Source: Odiellus spinosus (Eukaryota > Arthropoda > Arachnida > Opiliones > Phalangiidae). Taken from it: a stretch of DNA of 64,000 bases. Of this stretch, positions 1-13,140 are shown piece after piece (the first letter of the stretch is position 1; each line of letters begins with the position of its first letter). The DNA lies in contig OY987233.1 of the NCBI GenBank assembly GCA_963920705.1, positions 12,449,459-12,513,458 of the forward strand. The letters run 5' to 3'. The notes under the pieces were generated by a model. The model worked only from the letters and a program-made list of their open reading frames with translations. It was not told the origin of the DNA and searched no databases. The translations under genes and the position numbers were made by a program.

Positions 1-189
1 TGGTCGCTAGACCATATACGCGAGGGAATCAGGATCTCCATGAGTCGCGCTAAGCCTATTTTCCGTGTAAGTTTTAAATTTATTTATAGTTCAATATTTT
101 TAAATTTTGTTCACTAGTGGATTAGACCTATTTTCACAATAAGGAATCGATATAAAATCACTTGTTGTTAGGTTGCATTCTCCCTTTAA
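1..189. mobile_element. Family A MITE, right part (cut by window start)
   Basis: Matches the right half of the copy at 15,057-15,469, including TGGTCGCTAGACC, GCTAAGCCTATTTTCCG and the terminal GTTGCATTCTCCCTTTAA. The left part is outside the window. Confidence 0.75.
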
Positions 190-697
190 ATAAAAACGAA
201 AATAAATATTTTAAGAAAAGAGTATAAAATTCAGTTAAAAATTTGTTTCCAAGTATAAGCGATCTCATGTGTGTTTGTATATATTTATAGAGATATTTCT
301 ATGAAATACGTGAATTTGAGATTGGCCATACATACAGTTCGCTATTTTAAAGTGGTTTCCATTTCGGTTATGTTTGCCCCAATCCTATACCATTACTATA
401 AAATATATATACACACAAGAAGATAAATAGAATTCCTTCGCTGGATACTTTACGCGATTTTTCCACGAAATTCGAACGAGTTTCGGGTCAATACAAATAA
501 TAGCTTTAATACCTACGTATATATAAATCGAATACCGTACCAAATATCGCAACCTTCGAATGAACCTAACTTAAATACATCCGATAAGCTATTCTTTAAG
601 TGTAGCCAATCACTTCCTAGTCCGAGACTAAATATTAGAAAAGTCTAGATACATATAGCTAAGCCTAAAAGGAATCCAAATAACTTATATTTTATAC
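190..697. other. Unannotated A+T-rich sequence
   Basis: No coding frame or repeat recognised. Confidence 0.5.
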
Positions 698-1159
698 CAC
701 AAGTAAATTATCCTTTAAGTTTTTAAGACGACATACTACGGGTGATGATGAAGTGAGGCCGATCTTCTCAGTCCACGGTTTCACCCTAAGTATTCCGAAA
801 TTTGTACAAAAAGGCGGCCAGGTGCTGTATATTCTTTCTAGAATAAATCCGACTCGAAATCGCGACGGCCGGACGAGACACGCTCCTTAGTTTCGCGAGA
901 GAGAGAAGGGAGAGTCGTTTTCCATCGATACATTTTCACCCCAGTAAACGTCTAGACAGTTCGGCGCGATATTAGCACCGCCTACTTAGTTCCAATCTCA
1001 ACCGCTAGAGAGGGCAATTTCGAATTGCGTATCTCGACCGTTTAGAGTTTTTGGACCTTTCCCTCTCTCCTCGGGCGAAAGCTCTGACGACGAAACTTTC
1101 AGAACCACGTACCAATCATAATACGCCTTGTTGTAAACTTGAAGCGTGATTTACCTGTG
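698..1159 (+). mobile_element. Family J inverted-repeat element
   Basis: The left end CACAAGTAAATTATCCTTTA and right end TTGAAGCGTGATTTACCTGTG are inverted. Flanks TTTATAC / CTTATAC suggest a 7-8-bp duplication with one change. The body is the relatively C+G-rich CGACGGCC.GGACGAGACACG segment shared with the copies at 26.8, 30.1, 34.7 and 36.7 kb. Confidence 0.65.
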
Positions 1160-1557
1160 CTTATACGGATATATAGAAAACATATTTTGGCAAATCGCCG
1201 TTGGCTGCGAAGTAACGAAAAAAAAAAAATAATAATAATAAAAATAAAATTCGATCTTCGAGAGACGTATTTTGGTATCTGGATTCCTTGGTAAACGTGA
1301 AGGCGATAAAAACGTTTTCAGTTAACATCAATTTTATATTATATTATATCCACCGACCAACGATAAAGCGACCAACGCAAAAATAAAATAAGCAATATTC
1401 ATAGTTGAAATGCTTTTAACATCCATGCAACAAACAAACAACTCAAATATCGTTATAAACGTGCAGGAATTCGTATATATAAATACGAAAAGAATATTTG
1501 ACTTATTGGCTTTATTTTATTTCGGCTGGTAGCCCAAGGAAGGGAGAGCTCCACTCC

Positions 1558-1600
1558 TTAAAGGAAGAATGCAACCTAATAAGTTAAATCCAAATATTGC
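1558..1600. repeat. Family A MITE, left-end fragment
   Basis: TTAAAGGAAGAATGCAACCT is the A-family terminus. The following sequence departs from the family after about 40 bp. Confidence 0.5.
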
Positions 1601-1782
1601 CTTTCAATTCAACAGAAATAATAATGAATTTGTAGATTGTCCAACACCGACGCGTCTAGGTTAGGACACTTATTCTTCTAAGAAATCTTCAAAGTATGAA
1701 AACGCTATTTTCCGGAAACCAACTTCATTTTTCTTTAAAAAAAAACATGGCATCATTTTGATTACCCTAGAATTAATATTAT

Positions 1783-2318
1783 TTAAAGGTAGAATTCAAT
1801 CTAACAAGTGATTATTGATTCCTTATCGTTTAAAAATGCCTAATCCACCAGTTAACAAATTTTAAAAACGAACTAGAATTAAATTTAATTTGGAAAATAG
1901 GCTTAGGTAGATTCATGGAGATTCTGAATTTCTTCGCATTGATGGGTCAGCGACCAATGAAAAGGCTTGTAGTTTATTCGAGATCTTAAGGTCAAATTTC
2001 CAATAACATGCGATTGGCTGGTGGATTCTTGGAGACAGTTAATTTCTTCGCTTTGATGGTTCATCAACCAATGAACAAAGGCCTGTTGTTAAACCGAGAT
2101 CTCCATGAGACTTCCAATAAAATTCGATTGGTCGCTGACCCTTCAATGCGAAGAAATTCAGGGTCTCCATGAATCCAGCTAAGCCTATTTTGATGGAAAG
2201 TTTTAAAATTGTTTTAGGTTTAATATTTGTCTGCATTTTTTAGCGGTGGATTAGGCCTATTTAAACGATAAGTAATCAATTACAAATCACATGTTATTAC
2301 GTTACATTCTCCCTTTAA
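1783..2318. mobile_element. Family A MITE, full-length copy (Kolobok-type ends)
   Basis: Bounded by TTAA at 1,783-1,786 and 2,315-2,318, with ends AAGGTAGAATTCAATCTAA and TTACATTCTCCCTTTAA. The centre contains inverted segments around GACCAATGAA and TTCATTGGTCG-like motifs. No coding capacity. An internal duplication makes it longer (536 bp) than its relatives. Confidence 0.7.
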
Positions 2319-4318
2319 AAGCTAAGTTTTTCCGTACCTTGTATTCATTTCATAGCGAATTCCACTGCAAAAATGTTCTCAAGCGAAAGAAATCACTTTG
2401 AGAGCGACTTGGCGAGTCGTAGTGGTGAAGATCAATGTTTTTGTATTTCACTTCGAGGCTGTCTGTTTCGAGAGAGCAACCGAATGAGAGCGTTGATTTG
2501 ATTGGGAGGATTTGATCTTTTTGAAATTTACTTCCCACCGCTCGATGCTCGTTTTAACGGGCAGCTTCGTACTTGCTCGTTAAAACAATTAGGTTTTCAG
2601 CGAGATTCGTAGCATTCTGAGAATGAAATCCACGCAGTCAAATTCGCTAGATTTAACTCTTTGTAAAGAAAGAAAGAAAAAAAAAAAAAATTGTTTCCGT
2701 GCGTTCTAAAAGTTTAACTCTTATAAAAACGAGAGAGCGTGTTTGAATTAACTTATCTCGCGTAATTTCCCGCCATTTCTATTACCAATGTCTACTATTC
2801 TTCAATTTAGCCTCGAGCCAATGATGAACGCTCGCGCCAAAACGCAACCATCTCATTATTAGGATCACGCGCTCTTTTCTTTTTTTTTATTCCCCCGCCA
2901 AAGTTTTTAATTCCCGCGCGTGATGTCGCAATTCAATTTGATAAAAAAAAAGTACGCGCGTTCATACTCAATTCCACCTCGAATTTACAGCGCGTAGAAA
3001 GGTAGTTTTACCACGTTTTCTTCGTAATTATTACTTCAAAGGTAACCTAGTGATTATAGGTTGGTCCGCGCGCTGCCAATTCGAAGTGGAATAGACGATA
3101 TAAACTGGCCTATGTCTTTCCGGGCGATATAACGATTCTCCTTGTCAGTACTATCGAAACTACGTTTCTAATATTGCCAAGTAACGTTGGTTTGGGGACC
3201 TCCGTAGACGATACGTCGCGTTGTCCATCCGAATGAGTGACCAGCTGGTGACTGTCCACTATACGGCTCACCAACCTCTCTCGCGAATTGTCTTTAGGGA
3301 GAAACGTGTCGCCTTATCTAGCCGACTTCCCCCCTCCCACAACCCTACTCTAGGATTTTATCGCGTCTAAGGGTTGGGGCTTGACCCCCACGTTGTCCTA
3401 TACATTCCAGTTACGTTTTCCTATCTCCCACCTTGGCGAGCTAACACCTGAGACCTATCTATAGAGTGGGACGGAAAAGAGGTCATTTATTGATTGACCC
3501 TGAGTCCAAATGAACATTGGTAAAAATTCTAGTCTCGAAATTTGAGCCACTAAATGCTAACATTTAGGGGCGAGAAATTACGTGTTATTTGTACGAGCGC
3601 CTGTAAAAGTGTTTCAACAGGCACGCTTCGGTGCCCGTAGCGAAGACTCCCACCAGGGGCCATACAATATTAATACGCAAATCAAGCCTTAGTTTGAGAA
3701 ACAGAACTATTTCCACTAAAGTTACAACTTTTGTAATTTGGTTACTAAAAGTTACTATTCTAAATAATTAGGCATGTTTTAATAAAAAATAATTCTCTGG
3801 TTTTCAAGTGAAATTTAAGCGGGGAAAAAATATTTTCTAGCATAATTTGTTTCCTTAACTCAAAAGTTATCGTAACTCTTAGGGTTTCGGATAATAAGTT
3901 AGGGCATTTATGCATAAAGGTTACTACCAGTCCTAGAGTTATGAACCTTTTTGTTTGGCAACCTCTATTTCTTCAACCGTACCTGTTTATTAAATTTATT
4001 TCATAAAATTTGCGCAAAACGGCTTAGTTACTTTTTGCTTACTTTTATCAAAGTTATTAGTTACTATTTTCGTTAAAATTAAAGCAAATGTTGTGTATCA
4101 ACCCTGGTGATGACGTCAATTAAAATCTTATCTTTTATATTAAAGCTAGGCTCAATCTCATCCAATGACTAACTATTTTTGAGGTTTCTATAATCTTAAA
4201 CATAAATTAACCAATATTTCCTTGACACCAAATAAGCTGTAACAAGAGAGAAAATTTCTTATTTCAATTTCTTATTAAGAATTAAGCTTAATAACTATTT
4301 TTTGCTTAGTATATAGCG
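2319..4318. other. Non-coding stretch
   Basis: No supported gene. It contains short A-runs (2,672), several CGCGCG-rich spots (2,820-3,080) and a GGCACGCTTCGGTGCC hairpin at 3,621. Confidence 0.5.
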
Positions 4319-4782
4319 TTAAAGGGAAACTTGGAGCCAAAAATGGAACACCTTTTGAATTTATTTTCGGAATCACCGGATGCCAAAAACGTATTTGAGA
4401 ATTTTAAAACAATTTTTATAGACGTTTTTGATGTTTAAATTAATTTCTAGCTTTTGTAATGTTTGAATAAAAGTAAATATAAATTCGGGCCAATCATTAA
4501 TTCGGCCTTAAACAGGGCTTTAAATATTATAACGTTAAAAGAATAGGCCGGCGTTTTACGGCAAAAGTCCTGGGCATCAAACGCCGGCCTATTTTGTTAA
4601 TGTTAGGACATTACAAGCGCTGTTGAAGGCTGAAATATTATGATTGGCCCGAATTTATTAATAATTTATTAATAATTCAAATTTGATCAAACTATAAATT
4701 AATTTAAAGACCAAAAACGTGTCTAAAATTCCGAAAATAAATTTAAAAGCTGTTCCATTTTTAGCTCCAAGTTTCCCTTTAA
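4319..4782. mobile_element. Family B MITE, full-length copy (Kolobok-type ends)
   Basis: 464 bp between TTAA sites, with ends AAGGGAAACTTGGAGCCAAA and TTAGCTCCAAGTTTCCCTT. The arms continue as inverted repeats (TTTATTTTCGGAAT / ATTCCGAAAATAAATTT), with an internal inverted pair GGCCGGCGTTT / AAACGCCGGCC. No open frame. Confidence 0.8.
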
Positions 4783-6186
4783 TTCAATATAAATAGTTTG
4801 ATTTTGAAATTTTTTATTTCCATTATTTGTATAATATATTTTAATGGTCGTAAATGTTAAAAAATAGATAATTTTGCTAGTTTGGTTATCAACCCGTACG
4901 CGAGCTCTTAGCTCTACTTCTATCCTATTTTATATTACCAAGTCCTATCTAGCTCTCGAACACTTTGTACTCAGTTACATTCTTAGAATGATCTAAAACC
5001 CACATAGAAAAACCGGTTTTTATAATGTTAAACTTGACACTTTCTTAGATTGTAACTCGGTATGTCGTATTTATTGGGCCTTTATATTCCTGTATATATA
5101 ATTTTGATAACGGTGTTCTTACAGACCATATCCGGTTTCGATACGGAAACCCCCCTTCTCTTGCCCCTAAACCTCTTTTAGGCAATATCTTGGCATAGTC
5201 TTCGATCATATTCAACCTAAAATAAGCTCGCTCTATACTCGAAACTTATAACCTTAATAGGGACCAAATTTCCCATTAAAAAGAAGCTTTTATAATAAGA
5301 AATTTGACGCGTTCTAAGATTGTAACGAGATAATATTATGGAAGTAAAAAAAAGTGGGGGGAAAAAAAAGGTAAAATTCGGTATACTGTTGCTCGGGATA
5401 TGAAAGAAAATTACAGCTTTTGGTTATATGGAAAGAAATGGGCGTGGGCGCCGCGTTCAACTCGAGCGAGGCGAAAATTGACGGGCAAAAATATCGTATC
5501 TGTTATATAAGTTTAAGTAAAAATGTAGCGAGGTTTTTGTTGTAGGCGTCTGTTTGTAGTTTTTGCTCTCTCTCCCTCTCTATCGTTCGGTTGCCGCCCT
5601 CGCTTACAAATGTTTGTTTAAATGAAGAATGAAATCGGAAGTTTAGTTTTTCGCTTTCCGGTCGATTGACCCCCCTATCAACCCCAACTACCTTTTCCCC
5701 CTTCAAAACCCCCCGATATATCAAGAAGAAATAGTAGTAGTAGAAGAAGAAAAGTTTTACTACAGCTCTCTATGATGTTTTTGGTTTCATCCACCTATCT
5801 CAGGTTTTTTGGGAAAACTCATTCATTGGAAACTTATCGTAGAAGTTAAGATATACGATATAACTTAAACGTAACACTGTGACGGTTCAAACATCAAAAC
5901 TAATGTTTAAGGTATCTTTTACATGAACCGAAATTAGCATATAGCTTGGATTGAATGAACCTGCAATCGGTTGAAAATATTATAGGTATAAAGATATACA
6001 TTTTTCTTATAAGAAAACTGCAGAGGTATGAGTGTGTGACTAAGAAATCGGTCGTTATTAATTTTTGCACAAAATTAACCTTGAAAAGTCCAACCCCAGG
6101 CTTCCAGCTTTGTTTAGCTTTGCAGTGTAATGTTTCGAGATTTTTACTACTATTGCATCAAGTTTGTTTTCTACTCTCTCTAGTGG
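4783..6186. other. Non-coding stretch with diverged AAAAACCGGTTTTT-type repeats
   Basis: TAGAAAAACCGGTTTTTATA at about 5,007, followed by TTCTTAGATTGTAACTCGG. A weaker relative lies at 5,258-5,335. Similar blocks occur at 18,600 and 33,790-34,070. No gene is supported. Confidence 0.5.
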
Positions 6187-6521
6187 CAGAAGCCGATAAA
6201 ACCCTCCTTTGAAGTCTACTACTCCAATGTTCCATATAGCGCTCCTCTCTGTATGGGTAAAATTCCCAATTTTACGAGTTAGAAGGAGTCCTACTTCATC
6301 CCCCTGTCTACGGAAAATTGGAAATTCTCTCTCTCCACAAACGACGACATTTTTGGACGAACTCCAAGGCTGCTAGAGATATTCGCTCGACGAGCTCCCG
6401 CTCCGAAAACATCTACCGTTAGGAGGCGTACGAATCGCGCCTTTTGAGAATAACCCATACAGAGAGGGGTAGACAAGACCCGGGAGTAATAGACTTCAAA
6501 GGAGGGTTTCATCGGCTTCTG
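6187..6521. mobile_element. Family S inverted-repeat element with 7-bp target duplication
   Basis: Ends CAGAAGCCGATAAAACCCTC and GAGGGTTTCATCGGCTTCTG are inverted repeats that extend inward to about 90 bp (CTCCTTTGAAGTCTACT). CTAGTGG flanks both sides (6,180-6,186 and 6,522-6,528). The duplication length and CA..TG ends would fit hAT-like elements if one base has mutated. No coding capacity. Confidence 0.7.
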
Positions 6522-6849
6522 CTAGTGGCTATAAAAAATTAATACTTAAATATTTAAACAAAAACCATGTAAAAAGATTAAAGTTAATATATGGGCCACA
6601 TATTTAAAGTTGTACGGGGCAATCTCTGATCCTAGGAAGGGGGGCATAGCCAGTCCAAGGGGGGCACCCTGCGGCGTCCATGCAACGCTAAACCGAAGGA
6701 TTTGATCACGTTCACATGGAATGGTCGTTCGCTCTCGTGGTCGATGAAAAACGTTAATTCGAGCGTTGATCGTTTATACCTGAGCTAACAATCGCTGACA
6801 AGAAACTAGTAACTCAATGCTAATTTTGAAAACAAAGATTCCTTCTATA

Positions 6850-8269
6850 GGGTCAGTCCCCCTATTATCGGACGTCCCTATTATCGGACAGTTTTCTTTT
6901 TTATTTTTTTATACAATTTTCCCATTAAAGAAAACCCACAAGAGTTACATTTTTTAAAAGACCGTAACGTCATCTACGTATTTGATTAATTTTAAGAGTA
7001 ACGACGCCATGGATGACGAGCAAAGCGTCACCGAACCAGGTATACTAATTTTTGGTTGGTTTAAAAATTGAAGAGGGGTGGAAATTGCTTTCCCCTAAAA
7101 TTTGAAAACCTGTTTTGAAGTTTTTAAGCGGAAGCCAATTAAATATTTTTGGTATCGCTAGAAAGTCTGAATCTTTATCTATACATTTCTACCTTAAGCC
7201 TTGGCTAAAACTTTGTTATTGCGAAAACTACAGTAGATATATTTTTAGACTTGAAACCCTATTATCGGACACGTTGTTTATAGTTTTTTGACTCGCTGTC
7301 TGTCCGAGATTCAGAAATTTTATAGCCCTACGTTTAGTATCAAAGTAGGTATAGCAGTTTTCCGATTTTAGTAAGAGTACGTCAGAGCTTTTAAAGATGT
7401 TTTCGAGTCAAAAATAGCAAACTAAAAATTAATATACGAGTCTGGAAGTTTCATGTTTATATTCATTAATAAAAATAGCCCGAGAAGCGATCAATAAAAA
7501 TAAAAAAAATACCAAGAGGTTAACGGTGCAAGCTGTGTACCAACTTGTACAGCAAACGAAAGAAAAATGAAACTTGGTATATAAATGTGAAGTTTGTGCA
7601 AAATATGTTTGCCAAAAATGCTCTGGTATTGTAATGTAACTGGTGATATTTTTTATGTGTTTAACATAGGCCTACGTAAGCCGTTTTTATATAAAAAGCT
7701 CCTAAAGTTCTTCAATAAAATTCTAAAAAATAAAGTTAATTTTATTTAGTTTTAAAATAAGCATAAAATATGGGATCCGGTTGGTATTTTACAATCACTT
7801 CAAAAAAGCGTGACTGAAACGGATGTTTGCTATCGCTAATATTGGGATATTGTACCTATTTTTGAACACGTGTATATCTGTCCGAATTTAAGGGACCTTC
7901 GTCCGGTTACAAAGACCGGGTGTCCGATTCTAAAGTCCCTTTGTCCGGTTACAAAGACAGGGTGTCCGATTCTAAAGTCCCTTTGTCCGGTTCTTAACTC
8001 CTACCGTCCGATTCAAAGGTAGCGTGTCCGATAAGTGGACCAGGTGTGTCCGATTCATCATCCAAACGTCCGATAATAGGGTAGGTTACTAGACAATTTA
8101 ATTCTTAATTTATGACTACGTTTTATGACTTTTTCTTGTTTTTTCCTATACTATCAGGGGTTAAAAGATTCAAATTACATACTTATCAGTTTTGGAGAGG
8201 CTCTTTACCATTTGGCTGCTGTTAAAAACTATTTTTTCATAATGTGTCCGATAATAGGGGGACTGACCC
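6850..8269. mobile_element. Family C DNA transposon with TA duplication and subterminal GTCCG motif array
   Basis: The 1,420-bp element is flanked by TA at 6,848-6,849 and 8,270-8,271. Ends are GGGTCAGTCCCCCTATTATC and GATAATAGGGGGACTGACCC, perfect inverted repeats that continue into GGAC / GTCC. A further CCCTATTATCGGAC copy lies at 7,257. TA targets suggest the Tc1/mariner/pogo group (inference). No transposase frame is visible, so this is a non-autonomous or decayed copy. Positions 7,879-8,085 hold about a dozen GTCCG motifs. Confidence 0.75.
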
Positions 8270-8501
8270 TATTTTGTAAATACACCCCGAGTCTTAATAC
8301 TTAATCCATTTTGGTTCTATTATTTACCGGCTTGTTTTATAATATCGGGTTGCTCGATATTATTAAAGTGTCGCGTCACGCCTAACTACATAGAAGAGAA
8401 GGAGGAGAACTGGTAGAGTTATTAACTTCCCGTCTTTCTCTCACTGCGTGTATGTCTCTCTCTTTGGGAAATAGGCCGCGTAACAAATGCAAATATTGGT
8501 G

Positions 8502-9084
8502 TTCAAGCCCGGTTCAGACGCCTTCGCGGAACTACTCGTGACAGCGAAAGTCCATTAGCCGTAGGAAGAGAGTTGATACGTTTGTGGCAAGGTTAGTCAA
8601 GAGGCGGGTTAAGCAGACCTCTGCCAAACCACGTGACTGTTTGGAATCCCGGCCATTTTAATTAGAACTACTGACAACTGAATATAGATTCTCCTGGCGA
8701 GATCTATTCAGTTGTCAGTAGAAATTAAAATTGAAGCGCTTTGGAAATCAAGCTAGGATTCCAAATAGTCATGTGGCCCGGCAGAGTCTGCTTTACCTGT
8801 CAGTTTACTACCCTTGATTTGTGGATAGTGGGCGGTTTGCTAAGCGCGGTTTCTCGATAACAAAGCGAAATGTCGTTGGGAAAAAAGCCACGTTTTACTA
8901 ACTTTTAGGAAACTGCTACGGAAGGGTTATTTTGAACAATAGGGATTCGACACACCGTGTTATTTCCTTATTCGAAGGAAGATACCCAGAGGCTGGTTGC
9001 TGCCGATTCAGTATAAATCTAAGCTTTAAGGCCAACTCTATGCTCGTCCGCTTAGCGGATGATTACGTCTGAACCGGGCTTCGA
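8502..9084. mobile_element. Family N foldback element
   Basis: Ends AAGCCCGGTTCAGACG and CGTCTGAACCGGGCTT are inverted. Inside, AAGCAGACCTCTGCC (about 8,611) pairs with GGCAGAGTCTGCTT (about 8,780), and ACTGACAACTGAATA pairs with ATTCAGTTGTCAGT around a short loop near 8,692. Nearly the whole element can fold on itself. No coding capacity. Confidence 0.7.
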
Positions 9085-9439
9085 ATGCTTAGGGCGGGTC
9101 TTGCATATCGGTAATACAGCTTTTGGTAGATGTAACTAAGACGCCTCATTTGTGACGTCACCGTGTCGTATTCGAACGGCATCAGTTGCCCACCTGAAAA
9201 TCATTGTATCACATTCTGTAGAATATATAAATTAACAAGTGTGTTGTTTGTTTTTCTCGGTAATATTTATCGAGAAACGCCCTCGCTCCTGCCAATGTTA
9301 CGATTGAACAATTATTTTCCACTTGGAATTGACATCGCCCACGAACCTAGAGTCACTTTTGTTAATTGCTTATTCTTTTTATTTCAAAGGCCTAATAATT
9401 TCAGTTTTGAAGAACCCATATTACAAATTTTCCACTTAT

Positions 9440-9835
9440 AGTTATCCATTCTGAGTTTTACTACATATATCTGAACATTCTGAGTTAGACTACATAAATA
9501 TATCTGTCCATTCTGAGTTATAGTACATAAATATATCTGTCCATTCTGAGTTTTAGTACATATATCTGTCCATTCTGAGTTTAGTACATAAATATCTGTC
9601 CATTATGAGTTTAGTACATAAATATCTGTCCATTCTGAGTTATAGTACATAAATATCTGTCCAATCTGAGTTATGGTACCTAAATATATCTGTCCATTCT
9701 GAGTTATAGTACATAAATATCTGTCCAATCTGAGTTATGGTACCTAAATATATCTGTCCATTCTGAGTTATGGTACATAAATACATCTGTCCAATCTGAG
9801 TTATGGTACATAATTCTGAGCTATAATTACGTAAT
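9440..9835 (+). repeat. Minisatellite, about 30-bp unit
   Basis: About a dozen imperfect copies of ATCTGTCCATTCTGAGTTAT plus AGTACATAAAT. Confidence 0.88.
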
Positions 9836-11658
9836 ATCTGTCACAAAAAACTTTAATTCTACTTGCCAAGTAGTTTTTAATTTAAATTCGACGAAACTGA
9901 ATAGAAGTGTTTTAACGTTGTTAGTTAAAAATAGTTTACGCGTTATTTTAAGTACCAATTTCCGATTCCATTTTAAATTTTTTACTTTTACACGCGATTA
10001 ACTAGTTTAAATTTGGTAATCACCGTAATTAAGTCAACAATCCACCTTTCTTACGAATTTTCGAGTCTTTGTAACTAGTTTAATCCTATTATATCCAATT
10101 TATTCGTTTTATAATCACCCAAACTTTAATTTAATTTAGATCTTTGAAAGTTAAAATAATTTGTAGGCGTACTTTGAATGTAACTTTGTTTTCCAATTCA
10201 GTTTCGACGTATTAAATTTTTTAACTAAAGGAAGATTAAATTAATTTTAATTATATTATTACTATTAATATTATCATCTCGTCATTATAATACTTGCTAA
10301 TAATAATAGCGCCTATAAAGTTTAATTCAAGTGTTCATTTTTTCCCTTTTTTATTCGGACGCGCCAAGAAAATAATTAATTCACACGCTGTTTTTCAAAA
10401 GAGAAATACGAAAATGCGCGAATTAGGCTATTATACTTAATAATTCAAATCTACAAATTATTGATTAAATAATTTAAATCCAAAAATCAGACGCTAATTA
10501 AACGTATAGAAATATAATAAAACCATTGATATTTTATAATATAATTAAATTTCCGAGACTGCTATGGTTAAAGTTAGAATATTATTATAATTTTTTCCCC
10601 AACTCATTGTAATTAAATATATCCTGCTGAATTTTATTTTCTTTTAAATTATTTCGATTAGAATTAAAACTTATTTAGTCTTAGCTGTGTTGGTTTTTTT
10701 ACCCACTCTTGCCAAAAGACCAATCAGAGCGAAGAGTCAATTATAGGAGGCTCTATCGAAGTAAGAACGTAGAACCTCTGGCGACATCTAGGTGGTAATT
10801 GAAATATTGCTTTCAATTTAAGATTTGATTTAGAAAAGTTTACAAATTTTCTCCAATTGAAGAAGCAGCTACGTTTTAAAAACTATACGCTTCTAATCCT
10901 AAATTTAAAAATAGATCTCGCCAGGGGTTCTACTATTTTATTTTAATATCTCATGGGATGGATGCTTGGCTCTGATTGGCTCGTTGGTAATGGTAGAGAA
11001 ATTAAAACGACTGTTTAGGAACTAAAACTTTAAAAAATCGCTTCTTACATGGTATTTGTACTTCAAATATTATGGCAAAATTCAAATGAGCATATTTTTA
11101 GATATGGAATCAGAAAAAAGCTTCAGATGGAGTTTTGAAATAGATCAGTAACATGAAATAGACTAGTAACTGGTCCCGAAGCTCAATACGAAAATGTGTA
11201 TATAATGAACTTTTTCTCCACCGAAGTAGCAGTCTTGATGATTAATTTAAATATAATTTAATCACCGTAATCAATAAATTTAGCGTAAAGAGTTGTTATT
11301 TTGTTCCCGTATTGAGATTGGGGTTATCGACGCCGGTATCTTGTGTTTTGCAGATTGTAATTGGGGAATCCGACTAACAGAGAGCGACTACCAATCAATT
11401 ACGCCCACCATAATTATACTCTAAAGCGAAATTCGTATAAAAAACAAACCAATTAAACAAAAGCGAGCTCTATCAGCCACCGTCAATGGATCTGCTCATA
11501 CAAGACGTCCGGTAAATTATATCAATTTTTTTCAATTTTCTAAATGTTGATTGTCGTCATTTTTATTTCGGCCCAAGTGTATGTTTATAATATCTTAGTA
11601 ATAGTCTTGCATGGTGATCCATTATGACGTAATGTTTTTATGGATATTGATATAGCGT
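9836..11658. other. Non-coding, very A+T-rich stretch
   Basis: Dominated by TTAATTTAAT-type sequence. Nothing recognisable. Confidence 0.5.
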
Positions 11659-12269
11659 ACAGGGTGTTAAAAATGGCCGTAGAACTGATATTTTGCGGGT
11701 TTTTTTTTAAGATATTTTATTGTACGAAGCGGGGTTTAAGAGCTATGAAATGATTCATGTATGGTTGACCCCTTAAAGAAAACCTGGAAAGGTTTGGGGA
11801 TTTCTAAATTAACCCAAAAAGGTCAGGGAATTTGAAAATTAGCCCACAAGGTAAGGGAAAAGTCGTAGAATTTGCAAATTTTCCCAAAAGGTCAGGGAAA
11901 AGTCATGGAATTTGAATATTGGCCCAAAAGGTCAAGAAAAAGTCAGGGAATTTAAAACTCGGTCTGAAAGGTCAGGGAATTACCAAATTGACCCGAAAGG
12001 TCAGGGAATTAAAATATTGGCCCAAAAGATCAGGGAATTTTAAAAAATTGGCCAGAAAGGTCAGAGAATTAAAAAAAAATTGCCCAAAAGGTCAGGGAAT
12101 TTAAAAATTGGCCCAAAAGATCAGGGAAAAGTCAGGGAGTTAGCCAAAATGGCTAGAAAAGTTAAATATTTTGACCAATTAGTTGAAACTGAAAATAATT
12201 TCGGCTTAAAATGACCTTTAGAATCCAGAGAACTTTGGTCCTATACCATCATTTTTAAAACACACTCTT
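11659..12269. mobile_element. Family M foldback element interrupted by a minisatellite element
   Basis: The left arm ACAGGGTGTTAAAAATGGCC through GAAATGATTCATGTATGG and the right arm TCGGCTTAAAATGACC...CATCATTTTTAAAACACACTC correspond to the two arms of the copy at 16,776-17,169. The middle is replaced by the array at 11,775-12,165. Confidence 0.6.
11775..12165 (+). repeat. Family F minisatellite (GGTCAGGGAATTT type)
   Basis: About 13 copies of a 28-31-bp unit, GGTCAGGGAATTTGAAAATT plus GGCCCAAAA, variously degenerated. The small frames within it are an effect of the repeat. Confidence 0.85.
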
Positions 12270-12784
12270 TATTGGCTAGCAATTAAATTTGTGTCCAAGA
12301 AAATTCATAATTAATTTGAATTTTTGCGCCAATCTCGAAAAAGAGAGGGGCTATTCTATTTCCCAGTTATTTGAAAATCCGTCAGTTTTAAATAGGTCTT
12401 ATATAAATCTATACGCTTCTCGGCTTTAATATAACTTTAAATAGTCGCTCTCCGTTCGTCGGATAATCTTAAAAGGTTCCGACTTTAATCCTCCTCGAGT
12501 TTAAATATTTAATCGGCTTTGTTTGTCCATTAAGAGATTAAAATTAGCCTATAGCTTTCCTCTTCTCCTTCGTTTTTGAAAACGCTGGCGCGACACCCAC
12601 TCGTGTTGACTAAACTCGCTACGAGAGTTTTCATCGCATTCGAACCAAAGAGATAAGAATTGGGCGATAGCTTCGTAGGTATCGTAAACTCAAACAAATT
12701 TCTAATATTTAGTCAAAACTCGCGCTATTCGATATTTACGAACATTTTGTCAACTATGATTGAAATAGAGGAGAGATTAAAACA
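12270..12784. other. Unannotated sequence
   Basis: No gene or repeat recognised. Confidence 0.5.
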
Positions 12785-13140
12785 CGTCAAGTTTCTTCGC
12801 GGATTTGAACCCAAATTAAGATCTCGAAGCTAGAATGTAGTAATTTAGTCGCTGTTCCTTTCGATTTAGATTAAAATATAATAATTATATTTCATTCTAC
12901 ACTGATTTCGAGAAATGTCGTATTTTTATCTTGGCGTTATCCGTTCGAATTAACGCGCAATTTGTTTATTAATCGAGCTTCAAATTTTATCTCCGGATAA
13001 ATCGTATCTGATACGCGTCTGTTTATATAATTCGTGGTTTTATATTAACTTGAACAATTTATCAGAAATTAAAATATCCGAAAAAAGCCTAGGTATCAAT
13101 GGATAAGTTATTCATTATCCGATTCCGAATAGAAATGAAT
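12785..13140 (-). mobile_element. Family K repeat, partial, opposite orientation
   Basis: Reverse complement of much of 27,625-28,197: GAGATCTTAATTTGGG, TTTATCTCCGGATAA and ATTCATTATCCGATTCCG. Confidence 0.65.

Noticed and set aside
9440..9835. CRISPR-like array
   Set aside because: The roughly 30-bp units are contiguous and imperfect with no unique spacers, and the DNA is eukaryotic.
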